Assembly: GCF_023022965.1 (NCBI RefSeq)
Contig: NZ_CP095462.1
Coordinates: 496,001 to 560,000, forward strand
Direction: 5' to 3'
From: Ectobacillus sp. JY-23
GTDB lineage: Bacteria > Bacillota > Bacilli > Bacillales > Bacillaceae_G
Length of the DNA: 64,000 nt
Below are positions 32,956-42,455 of the stretch, in pieces. Below the pieces are notes generated by a model that ran no database searches, was not told the DNA's origin, and was given only the letters and a program-made list of their open reading frames with translations. The number at the start of each line of letters is the position of its first letter. Within the stretch, counting starts at the first letter, position 1. Made by a program: the position numbers and the translations under genes.

Positions 32956-33145
32956 ATTCTAGTTTTTATATAGATATATGAGTCAAGGTATAAGGAATAG
33001 AACGAGCTCTCTAGATGAACATAACAGTTCCCTAAAGCGCCTCATTTTTTCGTTTGTACAATGTAGATTTATTGCAGGGCTATAACACTTCCATACCTGT
33101 TTTTATTCTCTATAAAAAGTAAAGTTATTTCTTATTTATGACAAT

Positions 33146-33185
33146 AGAAGAAAGCTACGGATTTTATCAACCGCAGCTTTCTTCT
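33146..33185 (-). terminator. Terminator of the 11-gene mannoside operon
   Basis: AGAAGAAAGCT(A)CGG pairs with CCG(C)AGCTTTCTTCT around a 10-base loop that holds the manA stop codon. The U-tract on the minus strand is short (TTCTTCTATTG), so termination may be partial. The 210 bases to the carbonic anhydrase gene hold nothing else I can name. Confidence 0.55.
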
Positions 33186-34120
33186 ACCTCACCTATAATC
33201 CATTCCATATTTCCAGATGTAGTTACATATTTTGCTTCTCTTGTAATAATAAAATGATGACCTTTTTGTAAGGGATACGATGTGCCGTCAACAGTCAGCA
33301 TGCCCTTTCCTTCAATCACAGACACCATTTGAAAGTGATCTTTTACTGAAATTTCACATTCGCCGGAAAGTTGCTGATGCCACACTGTAAAATAAGGACA
33401 TTTTACTAATCTTGTTATGTTACCTATGCTGATGCGATGCGTATCACTTTCTGTTCTTTTCCCGATATGGATAACCTGCATAGCTTTATCTAAATGAAGT
33501 TCTCGTGTTTTCCCTTGTGCATCTACTCTATCATAATCATAGATGCGATATGTTGTATCGCATGATTGTTGAATTTCAAGAATGACAATGCCCGCACCAA
33601 TTGCATGCACAGTGCCGCTTTCGACAAAAATAAAATCTCCGCGCTTTACTGGTTGCCGATGAAAAAGCGCAGCCCAGCTTTTCCCTTGTATATGTCGATT
33701 TAATTCTTTTTTTGTGTTAGCTTTATGACCGTAAATAATATGCGCGCCGGGTTCAGCATCAAGTACATACCAACATTCCGTTTTTCCATATGCTTCCCCT
33801 TCAAGCGCTTTTGCTTGCTCGTCATTCGGATGTACCTGAACAGACAAATCATCCGCAGCATCTAAAATCTTAACAAGAAGAGGAAACTCTTCCACTTCAT
33901 ATTTTCCGAATAAGCTATCCCGCGTTCTCTTCCATAGCTCGCTAAGACGCAGCCCTTTATACGGCCCATTCTGAATGATGCTTTCACCGTTAGGATGCGC
34001 AGAAATGCCCCAGCACTCACCAATATTGCCATCCGGAATATCGTACCCAAAATGAGTTTGTAACTTGCGGCCTCCCCAAATCCGTTCTTCAAAGTGACTG
34101 GACAGCTGCAAAATAGACAT
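33167..34120 (-). CDS. manA: Mannose-6-phosphate isomerase, class I
   Basis: A 317-residue cupin-fold isomerase of the short Bacillus type. Zinc-site motifs are LSVQVHPNDEQA, GKTECWYVLDAEPGA and the histidine in VESGTVHAIGAG; LEIQQSCDTTYRIYDYDR is a family signature. It converts mannose 6-phosphate to fructose 6-phosphate. As last gene of a mannoside operon it feeds released mannose to glycolysis. ATG 34118-34120 is used, with AGGGGTG six bases upstream; the stop of nanE lies in that site. Confidence 0.94.
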   Translation of the reverse strand: MSILQLSSHFEERIWGGRKLQTHFGYDIPDGNIGECWGISAHPNGESIIQNGPYKGLRLSELWKRTRDSLFGKYEVEEFPLLVKILDAADDLSVQVHPNDEQAKALEGEAYGKTECWYVLDAEPGAHIIYGHKANTKKELNRHIQGKSWAALFHRQPVKRGDFIFVESGTVHAIGAGIVILEIQQSCDTTYRIYDYDRVDAQGKTRELHLDKAMQVIHIGKRTESDTHRISIGNITRLVKCPYFTVWHQQLSGECEISVKDHFQMVSVIEGKGMLTVDGTSYPLQKGHHFIITREAKYVTTSGNMEWIIGEVEESCG

Positions 34121-34125
34121 AGCCT

Positions 34126-34818
34126 TCACCCCTGCTGCACGGATTGCATTTCCTGTACGAAACGCGCCGTAATTTGCTGTGGACGTGTAATTGCACCGCC
34201 TACTACAACCGCATGTGCACCGTATGTAAGCACATGTGCAGCCATTTCCGGTGTCATGATATTCCCTTCAGCAACAACCGGTACTTTCACATGTGCAGCA
34301 ACATCGCGTAAAAATTGAAAATCATGATGATAAAGCTTTTGACCTGCTGTTTGTCCTGTATAACCATGCAGCGTTGTGGCGACGCAGTGAAAACCAAGCT
34401 GCTCCGCACGTATACACTCTTCCAACGTCGCGCAATCTGCCATCCATTTCTGATTTGGATATCGTGACTTAATTTCATACATAAAGGTTTCTAGATCCAA
34501 ACCGCCTGGTCTGATGCGATCCGTCGCGTCGACAGCAATTAAGTCAATATCAAGTGCTACGAGCTGATTAACCTCCTGTAAAGTTGGCGTGATATATACG
34601 TCAGAATCCTCGTATTCTTTTTTAATGATACCGATGATAGGAAGATTCACATACTCCTTGATTGCGCGGATGTCCGCAACACCGTTCGCACGAATCGCCA
34701 CAGCTCCTCCCCGTTTAGCTGCATCGGCCATTCGTTTCATAATGTCCGCACCGTACAACGGCTCATCCTCCAATGCCTGACAGGATACAACCAAGCCTGA
34801 TTTGATTTTTGTTAACAT
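34126..34818 (-). CDS. nanE: N-acetylmannosamine-6-phosphate 2-epimerase
   Basis: A 230-residue TIM-barrel epimerase. It has LVVSCQALEDEPLYGADIMKRMA near the N-terminus, AIRANGVADIRAIKE, PIIGIIKKEYEDSDVYITPT, WMADCATLEECIRAE and the terminal VVAEGNIMTPEMA and VVGGAITRP, all NanE signatures. It converts ManNAc-6-phosphate to GlcNAc-6-phosphate. Its presence with manA points to a substrate with both ManNAc and mannose, or to a broader role. ATG 34816-34818 follows GGGGGG. It overlaps the DUF4127 gene by seven bases. Confidence 0.95.
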   Translation of the reverse strand: MLTKIKSGLVVSCQALEDEPLYGADIMKRMADAAKRGGAVAIRANGVADIRAIKEYVNLPIIGIIKKEYEDSDVYITPTLQEVNQLVALDIDLIAVDATDRIRPGGLDLETFMYEIKSRYPNQKWMADCATLEECIRAEQLGFHCVATTLHGYTGQTAGQKLYHHDFQFLRDVAAHVKVPVVAEGNIMTPEMAAHVLTYGAHAVVVGGAITRPQQITARFVQEMQSVQQG

Positions 34819-36344
34819 ACAGATTCCCCCCCCTTTGTCACCACAAGCAGTATGCCGCACTCAAACATGCGATTCCATGGCGCGAAAGTTTGAAGCTTTA
34901 ACTTTCGATTTTTAAAGCTGTTACGAATTAACGCTTCATAGCTCTTTAACATGCGGCGGTTCCGCTCTTCGTTCACCGTCTGGGCTTCATTCTTCAAATC
35001 AAAATACGTCAGTCCACGGGACGGTAAAAAGTCTGCTACCATCTCCATTCGAATTTCAGCTTGATAGAAATAGTCATCCAGTAGATGATAGATAATATTC
35101 TCTTCAACGATATCGCGCTTGCCGCCGTGCGCAATTATCCCTTGACAAAGGGTTGTTCCCAATGTGTTGCAGTTTGTGTTCCACCCTTTATAAGAATGAA
35201 GCCTCTCAAGAATACACTCTTCGTCAAGTAACATGATAAGCTCGCGGTCTCCTCCGTTCGCATAAGCTGCATCAGCAACAATTACCGGCTTTCCTTTATG
35301 GATATAGGTTTTTATTTGCTCAGTGAACATAAGCAAATTGCGGAAACTTGTATAGGTAATATCCTTTTCATGCTGTTCCCATGACTCTTGCATGACACGT
35401 CCAGGTGTGTTGTATGCCAAAATCAAATCCGCATCCTCAGCATGTTCTGTTAACATACAGCCTGCCGCCAAAATATGTGCCTTCATGCTTTCGGCATATG
35501 GACGGTCCTCATACATCGGTACAAGCTGCGGTCCTAATGTACTGCTCCATAGCGGGTAAATTTTCGGACACTGCTTATAATACTTGTTATACGCACGTGT
35601 CAACAAAGTAGCTCCTACTTCATCGGCGCCAGGGTACATATGTACCTTTTTATACACCCGTAGCTCTTCCCGCTTTTTGACAACCTTCTTTTGATCCATA
35701 GCAGTATATCCATACTCTGCACTATCATCCTGCGGAATCGCTAAAAATGAAAGAACACCCTCTGCCGTTAATTCCAACATGCTGAGGTTGATGTTAAGAT
35801 TAAAAGCGCGGCGTTTCTCATAATCTTGTATATACGATGCCGGAAGCATGTCTGTGATTTCACGCAACTTCACTTTTTCTTCCTCAGAAAGCGCCTCACG
35901 TGCTTGCTTGTCCGTCAAGTAGGCACGTAAAAAGATTTCCCGCCCCCATTGCTCATAATAATCGGGTTCTTCATCACTTGAACTGTACTTTGGCGTTCGC
36001 ATAATCAAATTAGAAGCCAAAATCGGTATGTTTGGGTACAACTGACGCAGTGAACGTAGCCGCTCTATCCAACGCAAACCATCTTCTTCAGACAACTGAT
36101 GCAAACGAGACGGAAGTAATCCACCATACACGAGCATATCAATGCTAAGAATCAATGCGTCGGCCGTTTTTACCTGTTCTATTATCCATTGCCATAGCCT
36201 TTCTGTATCCGCCGCCTTCTTTTTTCGGCCAAGTACGTTTCTATCTGGTACAATTAATGTCAAATCAGATGAAGAATGAGCAATTCGTTTCACATAATCA
36301 ATGTTACATGGTCTTTCATCAATCGGTATGTATACAACTCGCAT
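34812..36344 (-). CDS. DUF4127 family protein, unknown function
   Basis: A 510-residue cytosolic protein, starting MRVVYIPIDERPCNIDY and containing LIVPDRNVLGRKKKAADTERLW, ILSIDMLVYGGLLPSRLH, LASNLIMRTPKYSS, DLILAYNTPGR, PVIVADAAYANGGD and GWNTNCNTLGTTLCQ. These are the hallmarks of DUF4127. The DERP, DML and H-rich patches suggest a metal-dependent active site, but no reaction is established to my knowledge. Its place between a CE7 esterase and NanE ties it to breakdown of a modified amino-sugar glycan. GGGG precedes ATG. Confidence 0.88.
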   Translation of the reverse strand: MRVVYIPIDERPCNIDYVKRIAHSSSDLTLIVPDRNVLGRKKKAADTERLWQWIIEQVKTADALILSIDMLVYGGLLPSRLHQLSEEDGLRWIERLRSLRQLYPNIPILASNLIMRTPKYSSSDEEPDYYEQWGREIFLRAYLTDKQAREALSEEEKVKLREITDMLPASYIQDYEKRRAFNLNINLSMLELTAEGVLSFLAIPQDDSAEYGYTAMDQKKVVKKREELRVYKKVHMYPGADEVGATLLTRAYNKYYKQCPKIYPLWSSTLGPQLVPMYEDRPYAESMKAHILAAGCMLTEHAEDADLILAYNTPGRVMQESWEQHEKDITYTSFRNLLMFTEQIKTYIHKGKPVIVADAAYANGGDRELIMLLDEECILERLHSYKGWNTNCNTLGTTLCQGIIAHGGKRDIVEENIIYHLLDDYFYQAEIRMEMVADFLPSRGLTYFDLKNEAQTVNEERNRRMLKSYEALIRNSFKNRKLKLQTFAPWNRMFECGILLVVTKGGESVC

Positions 36345-36371
36345 CCATATACCCCTTTCCTTTACGGTGCG

Positions 36372-37298
36372 CTAAAAAAATTCACTTAAAAAACGCAATT
36401 TTTCCTCTTCATGCACAGGTGGCAATTCATGACCGTACTCCGGATATACCCTCATTTGCTTCTCTCCGTGCAAATGATGATACAATCCAAACGCACCAAG
36501 TGGTGGACATGCGGCATCTTTCATGCCAATGCCGAGCAATGTTGGACATGACACATCGCTTGCCAAATTCATACAATCTATATAACTCAGTGTAGCGAAT
36601 ACACTCGCTTTTGTTCGATACAAAGGGTCATGCACTTTAAAATAGTGCTGCAGTTCTTGATATGGTCCATCGGCTGCGAGATTTACTGTTTGCTCAATAT
36701 TTGTAAGAAAAGGAATATCAGCGCACACAAGCTTAATGTCCTTGTGTAACGCAGCTGACGCGATAGCCAATGCCCCTCCTTGACTACTACCCTCTACTAC
36801 AATCTCAGCCTGACCGGAAAGCTCCTTCACCACTTCAATACTTCGATAAGAATCCATATAAACATAGCTGTAATAATATTGATCAGGATTCATAATTCCA
36901 AGCAACATCCATCCCGCCGACCCGCCATTCTCGTATACATTTTGATCCGGCGACAATATATTCTGTCCGCGCACATCCAACTGTAAAACCGGGATGCCTT
37001 GCAGAACGTATTTAAACGTATGGTGCGGCTGTAATGTATTCCAATTATAACCATGAAACATAACAGCAGCGGGTCCTTTTACTTCTTTCGGCTTCACATA
37101 CACACCATGGATACGTGAGTTACGAAATCCATCAAAATACACATCATATACCTCAACATCTGGCACAGTGTACGGTCTTGGCTTTGTAATCAAAGCAAGC
37201 GGCTGCAAATGACTTTCTGCGATCCGCTTACACCAAAACGAATCAAAATCGACCTGCTTGGTTTGTGATGTTTGATACGATAGCTCTGCTAGATTCAT
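36372..37298 (-). CDS. Acetyl esterase, CE7 family (cephalosporin-C deacetylase/acetylxylan esterase-like)
   Basis: A 308-residue serine esterase without a signal peptide. CE7 motifs are VLQLDVRGQ (RGQ), the nucleophile VVEGSSQGG (about 180), GIGMKDAACPP with the acid and YPEYGHELPP with HE. It removes acetyl groups from imported oligosaccharides in the cytosol. The start overlaps the ROK kinase stop (ATGA). In this operon it would deacetylate O-acetylated mannoside or ManNAc units; that substrate is inferred. Confidence 0.9.
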   Translation of the reverse strand: MNLAELSYQTSQTKQVDFDSFWCKRIAESHLQPLALITKPRPYTVPDVEVYDVYFDGFRNSRIHGVYVKPKEVKGPAAVMFHGYNWNTLQPHHTFKYVLQGIPVLQLDVRGQNILSPDQNVYENGGSAGWMLLGIMNPDQYYYSYVYMDSYRSIEVVKELSGQAEIVVEGSSQGGALAIASAALHKDIKLVCADIPFLTNIEQTVNLAADGPYQELQHYFKVHDPLYRTKASVFATLSYIDCMNLASDVSCPTLLGIGMKDAACPPLGAFGLYHHLHGEKQMRVYPEYGHELPPVHEEEKLRFLSEFF

Positions 37299-38185
37299 AT
37301 ATGTACCTCATCCGTATTCATAAGTTTTCTTACAGCTAGTGCTAACGCACCTTGCAAACCAGCAAAATCGCCAAGACCAGGTGGTACAATATACGTATCC
37401 AAATCATTGATATACAGATTTGTGATATAACCGCTCATATATGCGTTAAACTTATTACGGACCAGTGGGAATAACTGTGCTTGCTTCATAACTCCGCCTC
37501 CTAACACCATGCGTTTCGGTGCAAGAATGAGTGCATAATTTACCAACGCTTGTGCAATATAATTTGCCTGGAGTTCCCAAACTTCGTCTTTATTTTGTAA
37601 TTCGCTTCCCTTCGTACCCCAGCGCTTTTCAATTGCTGGTCCAGAAGCCATGCCTTCCAAGCAGTCACGATGGAACGGACATACTCCTTCAAAATAATCA
37701 TCCTTCTGGCGTCTCACTAGAATATGCCCCATCTCAGGATGAGACATTCCGTGCAGCAATTTACCTTCTATTACGGCGCCAACACCGATTCCTGTGCCAA
37801 CTGTCATATATATACAGCTGTCTAATCCTTTGGCAATGCCCCATGTTAATTCGCCAAGCGCGGCAGCATTCACATCGGTATCCAGGGCGATTGGAACACC
37901 GAAATGAGCTTGCAATGTACGAAGCAATGGAAAGTGCAACCATTTCTCCTTCGGTGTTGTCGTGATGTTACCGTACGACACATTTGTCTGATCTAATTCA
38001 ATGGGACCAAACGACCCTACTCCCAACACCTTGATTTGAAATGGCGCAAAAAAGGCAAACACTCGTGCAAGTGTTTCCTCAGGTTCTGTTGTCGGGATTG
38101 ATGTAGAGTGAAGAATTTCGCCGTTTTCTGTTCCTACACCGCATATGAATTTTGTTCCTCCTGCTTCAATCGCCCCTATCAACAT
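37295..38185 (-). CDS. ROK family sugar kinase (fructokinase-like)
   Basis: A 296-residue ROK kinase. IGAIEAGGTKFICGVG binds ATP phosphate, DTDVNAAALGE holds the catalytic Asp and VGTGIGVG is the second phosphate loop. The zinc set is GHILVRRQ...CPFHRDCLEG (His-Cys-His-Cys), as in Bacillus fructokinases such as GmuE/YdhR, which also phosphorylate mannose. A mannose kinase feeding ManA is the simplest fit; ManNAc kinase activity is an alternative. ATG 38183-38185 follows GGGGTG. Confidence 0.9.
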   Translation of the reverse strand: MLIGAIEAGGTKFICGVGTENGEILHSTSIPTTEPEETLARVFAFFAPFQIKVLGVGSFGPIELDQTNVSYGNITTTPKEKWLHFPLLRTLQAHFGVPIALDTDVNAAALGELTWGIAKGLDSCIYMTVGTGIGVGAVIEGKLLHGMSHPEMGHILVRRQKDDYFEGVCPFHRDCLEGMASGPAIEKRWGTKGSELQNKDEVWELQANYIAQALVNYALILAPKRMVLGGGVMKQAQLFPLVRNKFNAYMSGYITNLYINDLDTYIVPPGLGDFAGLQGALALAVRKLMNTDEVHI

Positions 38186-38199
38186 GACATTCACCCCGT

Positions 38200-39873
38200 T
38201 TATATTTTCCGATTCCATTTCTTGATTTTACTAACCGATAGTTCTTTGAGAATCACATCTGATAGATAAAATGCGGAAACTTCATTCACAGAACTGTCCT
38301 TTTCTCTTTCATCAATCGCTGGAATTAATAGACGAATATCAGACACATGAGATAGCGGAGAGTCCTGTTGACTCGTGATACCAATCGTCACCGCTCCCGC
38401 CTTGCGTGCGGCCTCCATCATACTGACAACTTCATCCGCATATCCTGTCGTGCTAAGACCAATTACCACTGTTTCCGGCGTCAAAGCGTATGCGGACATA
38501 TGCATTTGATAACTGTCGGAAAATGCATCAACAGCCATTCCAAATTTCATGAGTTTATACTTTAATTGATTGGCGACAAGTCCCATTTCATCTGCCCCGT
38601 ATAAATAAATACGATTTGCGGACAAAAGTTGGCTCGTGAATTTTTGAATTTCTTTTAATTCATATAGCGTGTCACACTTTTTCAACATATTTGTGTATGT
38701 TTGCTTAACCTCTGTCAAACTAGTCATTTCCGATTGCTCATATAAGCGTGTACTTACTGTTGCTTCCTTCGCCATAAGACGCAGCTTGTTGTAAGAGCCG
38801 AATTCTAGTTTTTGACAAAAGCGAGTAATGGTTGCTTCCGATACGTTGATTTGACGTGACATTTCTGAAATCGTCTTATTTGGTACTGCTTCTAAATTCG
38901 TGATGATAAATTGTGCAATCATCTGTTCTCGCTTCGTTAATTTATGACGATTGGATTCAATAATGGTAGTAATACTTTTTAACGGCTGCATAGATTCTTG
39001 TAGCAAAAAATGGCGTAATGCTCCGATCATACCGGCATCGTTTAAATTGCGGGCAATTTGAATTTTGGTTTTATCCAGAACTGCAGGAATGAGATCTTTT
39101 TTTAGTTCTTCCATGATTAACGGATATAGGTAGTCCTTTTGTGCCGTAATACCACCGCCAATGATAATCATTTCCGGATTCATCATGTAAGCGATTGTCG
39201 CGATTCCCTTAGATAAGTAGTACACCAAGCGTTTGATTTCTTGAACACATACTTCATCTCCTTGATGTGCTAGGGCAAAAATTTCCTTACCATTAATTTC
39301 GTTCTCTCCTATTCCTTTCGCTTTAGCAACGTTACGTACCAAAATACGAGTGGAGGCAAGTTCTTGAAATTGCTCTCCTTCAATTGGAATATAACCGATT
39401 TCTCCCCCGCTGAAGCTATGACCAGTGTGAAGTTTGTTATCCAAAATATAACTACCGCCAATTCCGGTTCCAATTGTCAAACAAAACAAGCTTTTAGCGT
39501 CTTTTCCCGTCCCAATCCAAGATTCTGCAAGCCCTGCGCAGTTCACATCGTTTTCCACCTCGACGGGCAATTGAAAATAGGCTTCTAATTCCTGCTTTAA
39601 AGGCGTACCTGTATATTCTGGAATTAAAGAAGATGCGTATAAAATGCGGCCTTCCTTAGAGTCAACCTGTCCTGCTGTACTAATACAAATCCCACTTATT
39701 TTGTGCTGGGCAATCAACGTTTTGCCAAAATGCTTTACTTTTTCTAAAATGGCCTTTCCACCCAAATGCGCTTCTGTGTCTATTTCATGCTTTTCAACAA
39801 ATGTTCCGTCCTCTGTTAGTACACCGTACTTGATAAACGTTCCGCCGATGTCCATAGCTAAAAAATTTCTCAT
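38200..39873 (-). CDS. Fusion protein: ROK sugar kinase plus RpiR-type regulator
   Basis: A 557-residue protein of two normally separate families. Residues 1-290 form a ROK domain (MDIGGTFIKYG, VENDVNCAGLAE, TIGTGIGGS, MIIIGGGI), lacking the usual CxCGxxGC zinc motif. Residues about 300-375 are an RpiR HTH (KLTKREQMIAQFIITNLEAV, SEATITRFCQKLEFGSYNKL) and about 410-545 a SIS sugar-phosphate domain (IYLYGADEMGLVANQLKYKL, VIGLSTTGYADEVV). It probably phosphorylates a released sugar, perhaps ManNAc, and controls the operon by sensing the sugar phosphate. AAGGTG precedes ATG. Confidence 0.92.
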   Translation of the reverse strand: MRNFLAMDIGGTFIKYGVLTEDGTFVEKHEIDTEAHLGGKAILEKVKHFGKTLIAQHKISGICISTAGQVDSKEGRILYASSLIPEYTGTPLKQELEAYFQLPVEVENDVNCAGLAESWIGTGKDAKSLFCLTIGTGIGGSYILDNKLHTGHSFSGGEIGYIPIEGEQFQELASTRILVRNVAKAKGIGENEINGKEIFALAHQGDEVCVQEIKRLVYYLSKGIATIAYMMNPEMIIIGGGITAQKDYLYPLIMEELKKDLIPAVLDKTKIQIARNLNDAGMIGALRHFLLQESMQPLKSITTIIESNRHKLTKREQMIAQFIITNLEAVPNKTISEMSRQINVSEATITRFCQKLEFGSYNKLRLMAKEATVSTRLYEQSEMTSLTEVKQTYTNMLKKCDTLYELKEIQKFTSQLLSANRIYLYGADEMGLVANQLKYKLMKFGMAVDAFSDSYQMHMSAYALTPETVVIGLSTTGYADEVVSMMEAARKAGAVTIGITSQQDSPLSHVSDIRLLIPAIDEREKDSSVNEVSAFYLSDVILKELSVSKIKKWNRKI

Positions 39874-39911
39874 TATTTATCACCTTCATTCCATAAAGTA
39901 AGAACATCGTT

Positions 39912-42455
39912 TTATTCTTGTTCTTTCCACGTCACACGGATCGTTTTAATTTGCTTTGGTTTAAAATTCACTACAATTTGCTTGGTTGCATCATACACGG
40001 CTTGCGTGATACCTGTAAAATCTACCTCTTCAATGGATATTGGTGTAAAACCAAAATGTAATTCTGTTGTTTGCTGCTTTGTAAAAGAATTGAACATACG
40101 AATATCCATAGAATGCTGCTTTTTTCTCATAAAAGCGGAAAACGCAATAGCAGTGGAGGATTGCGAAAATAGTTTTTTCTCATCTCGCATTTCATATGAT
40201 TGCTGCACCAACACTTCGTTTCGTAGCATTTTGGCATAGTTTAAAGACATATGCTCTTTTCCAAGAATCAATCCATATTGAAATTCATACGTACCCAGAC
40301 ATTGTGCACCCGGCGTTTCAAACCCAGGGCCTGCTCCATTTCCTCGTGTCCGCAAGTCACGTCTTGATAACCAGCCTACACTTCGAATCATCGTCAAAAA
40401 CACATAGTCTTGATCAAAAGCACGATCTACTTCATATTCCTGCATGCCACGATGCACAAGCTGATGTTCATTTGCGATAACAGTCGAATATGTTGGATAT
40501 TGATTCATCACCGCTTCCTTATTTTTTGGCATATCCCATTGCTTTTCACGTCGCGTATCACGGCGTACTAGATCAAACGCGGTGTCACTGTAACTAACAT
40601 CTGCCTGCGAGCAAGCAAAACCGATGCGAAGCTTTTGGTCTTTCGCGGCGTTGTTTACTTTCGTATGGAAGTAAATCATTCTCTTATTTGTATACAGCCT
40701 TATCTCTGTTTCCATTGTATTGACCACGTATTCATTGCTTGGTCCTGTTCTCTCTTCGTTCAATGATGCTGGTATTTTCATTTCATAATAGAGCGTTACC
40801 GATTGGTACGTACGGCCCTTCATTACGTCTCCTACTTTTTTAATAGTTGCCTTTGTTTCAACATCGTGCACAGGCGGCGAGTAGTTATATGTGTCGCCCG
40901 CATCTAGAGAAGAAAGGAAAACATGTTGATTCTCATATACAGTGTCGGATTCTAAATCTGTAATTTCTAAGCTATCGTCGGACCATGTAATGCGATAAAA
41001 TTCATTTTGGATGTCTGTTCCGCCTGCCCCTATTGTACGATTAACTTCTTCAGAAATACGCTCAATTTGTACGCGTTTTGTTTCTACCCCAGTAAAAGAC
41101 AAGTTAAACATCACATCATACACCACATATTCCCCATAGTGAGGCTCAGCCAAAATATGACGTAAAAATTCCTCACGTTGTACACGACTTATCATATCAA
41201 ACGGGATGGAAACACCCTCATGAACCAAGCGAATTGAACCCGTATCAAGGGTTGCTGGAATCATAATACGCGCCTTCACTGGATACATACCTGCAATCGG
41301 TGTATTATTGATTACATATAAAAATGGATTTTCCATTGTCTCGTTTAGGTATTCAAATGGATATTCAGTCTGGAGAGTATCCTTCGCGAATTGTCGAATG
41401 GCACCCAATACCTTTTTTGTTCTTGTTTCCATCTCTTCATGAACTTCATCCACACTGCATCCACAAATGCTATCATGTGGTTGATTTTGTAAGATAAGTT
41501 TCCACACATAGGCAAGAAACTGCTCTGAATCTGTATTTCCATCTGTCCACACATGTAATGCTTCCATTACACTCACAGCTTGATCTTCACACAGCTGATT
41601 TTGCTGCTTCAAATAAGAACGCGTAGAATAAACACCTGGCAAAATGAAAATCTTAGAGGGATCACGCTGTTCCCCGATGATACGACCGGTTGGTTCTGCA
41701 CCTACAAACGCTTCCATATACTCCGACATAAGCGATTGATGAACGGTCACATCAGGAATACTTTCCTGTAATCTTTCAAGACGTTCGTTTAAATCGGCAC
41801 ATGTATACGTATGGTCCGCACCGTTCATAACTAGCGCCTTACCGAACGTAAGGTACGGTTCGTTTCTATTTAAATAATCTTTGGCCTTTTCTATGAAATT
41901 ATCGTGCTTCAAAAAGGTTTGATAATAGCCTTCCATGAGAGGAAGCACAAATGTGAATACTTCACTGCCATCCGCACCCTCCCATGTATTTTCAAAGGTA
42001 TCAGACACTGCCCCCCGCCATACTATTGCTGTATTGATATTATAGCCTTTGAAAATTTGCGGCATTTGACTTGCATGACCAAACGTGTCAGGCAAATAGC
42101 CAATGCCGTGAGCCGAACCATGGGCTTTTGCCGTTTGGATACCAATCTCCAGGTTTTTCAGAATTGATTCGCCTGATACCAAAAATTCATCGGCAAGTAA
42201 ATACCATGGTCCTACCTCGATTTTTCCTGCCTTTATATATGAAGCAAGACGCTCATATTCCTCTTTACTAACAACCTCTCGGTAATCATCCAGCACGATG
42301 GTTTGTCCGTCTAGAAAAAAGTTCTCAAGCCGGCCTGATTCTAACAAGCTCTGCACATATCGCAAACCGTTGCGCAACTTGTAGCGAAACTCTTCAAATG
42401 TCTCGTACCACTCCCGATCCCAGTGCGTATGATTTAACACATGTACTTCTTTCAT
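39912..42455 (-). CDS. Glycoside hydrolase family 38 alpha-mannosidase
   Basis: An 847-residue cytosolic enzyme. The zinc and catalytic residues of GH38 are visible: NHTHWDREW (His 11, Asp 13), the nucleophile in GYLPDTFGH (Asp 123) and QNQPHDSICGCS (third zinc ligand His, near 340). Two beta-rich domains follow. Length and the absence of a signal match bacterial MngB-like enzymes that act on imported oligosaccharides. It releases alpha-linked mannose, or a related residue, from the sugar brought in by the ABC importer. ATG overlaps the FAD oxidoreductase stop by one base. Confidence 0.94.
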   Translation of the reverse strand: MKEVHVLNHTHWDREWYETFEEFRYKLRNGLRYVQSLLESGRLENFFLDGQTIVLDDYREVVSKEEYERLASYIKAGKIEVGPWYLLADEFLVSGESILKNLEIGIQTAKAHGSAHGIGYLPDTFGHASQMPQIFKGYNINTAIVWRGAVSDTFENTWEGADGSEVFTFVLPLMEGYYQTFLKHDNFIEKAKDYLNRNEPYLTFGKALVMNGADHTYTCADLNERLERLQESIPDVTVHQSLMSEYMEAFVGAEPTGRIIGEQRDPSKIFILPGVYSTRSYLKQQNQLCEDQAVSVMEALHVWTDGNTDSEQFLAYVWKLILQNQPHDSICGCSVDEVHEEMETRTKKVLGAIRQFAKDTLQTEYPFEYLNETMENPFLYVINNTPIAGMYPVKARIMIPATLDTGSIRLVHEGVSIPFDMISRVQREEFLRHILAEPHYGEYVVYDVMFNLSFTGVETKRVQIERISEEVNRTIGAGGTDIQNEFYRITWSDDSLEITDLESDTVYENQHVFLSSLDAGDTYNYSPPVHDVETKATIKKVGDVMKGRTYQSVTLYYEMKIPASLNEERTGPSNEYVVNTMETEIRLYTNKRMIYFHTKVNNAAKDQKLRIGFACSQADVSYSDTAFDLVRRDTRREKQWDMPKNKEAVMNQYPTYSTVIANEHQLVHRGMQEYEVDRAFDQDYVFLTMIRSVGWLSRRDLRTRGNGAGPGFETPGAQCLGTYEFQYGLILGKEHMSLNYAKMLRNEVLVQQSYEMRDEKKLFSQSSTAIAFSAFMRKKQHSMDIRMFNSFTKQQTTELHFGFTPISIEEVDFTGITQAVYDATKQIVVNFKPKQIKTIRVTWKEQE

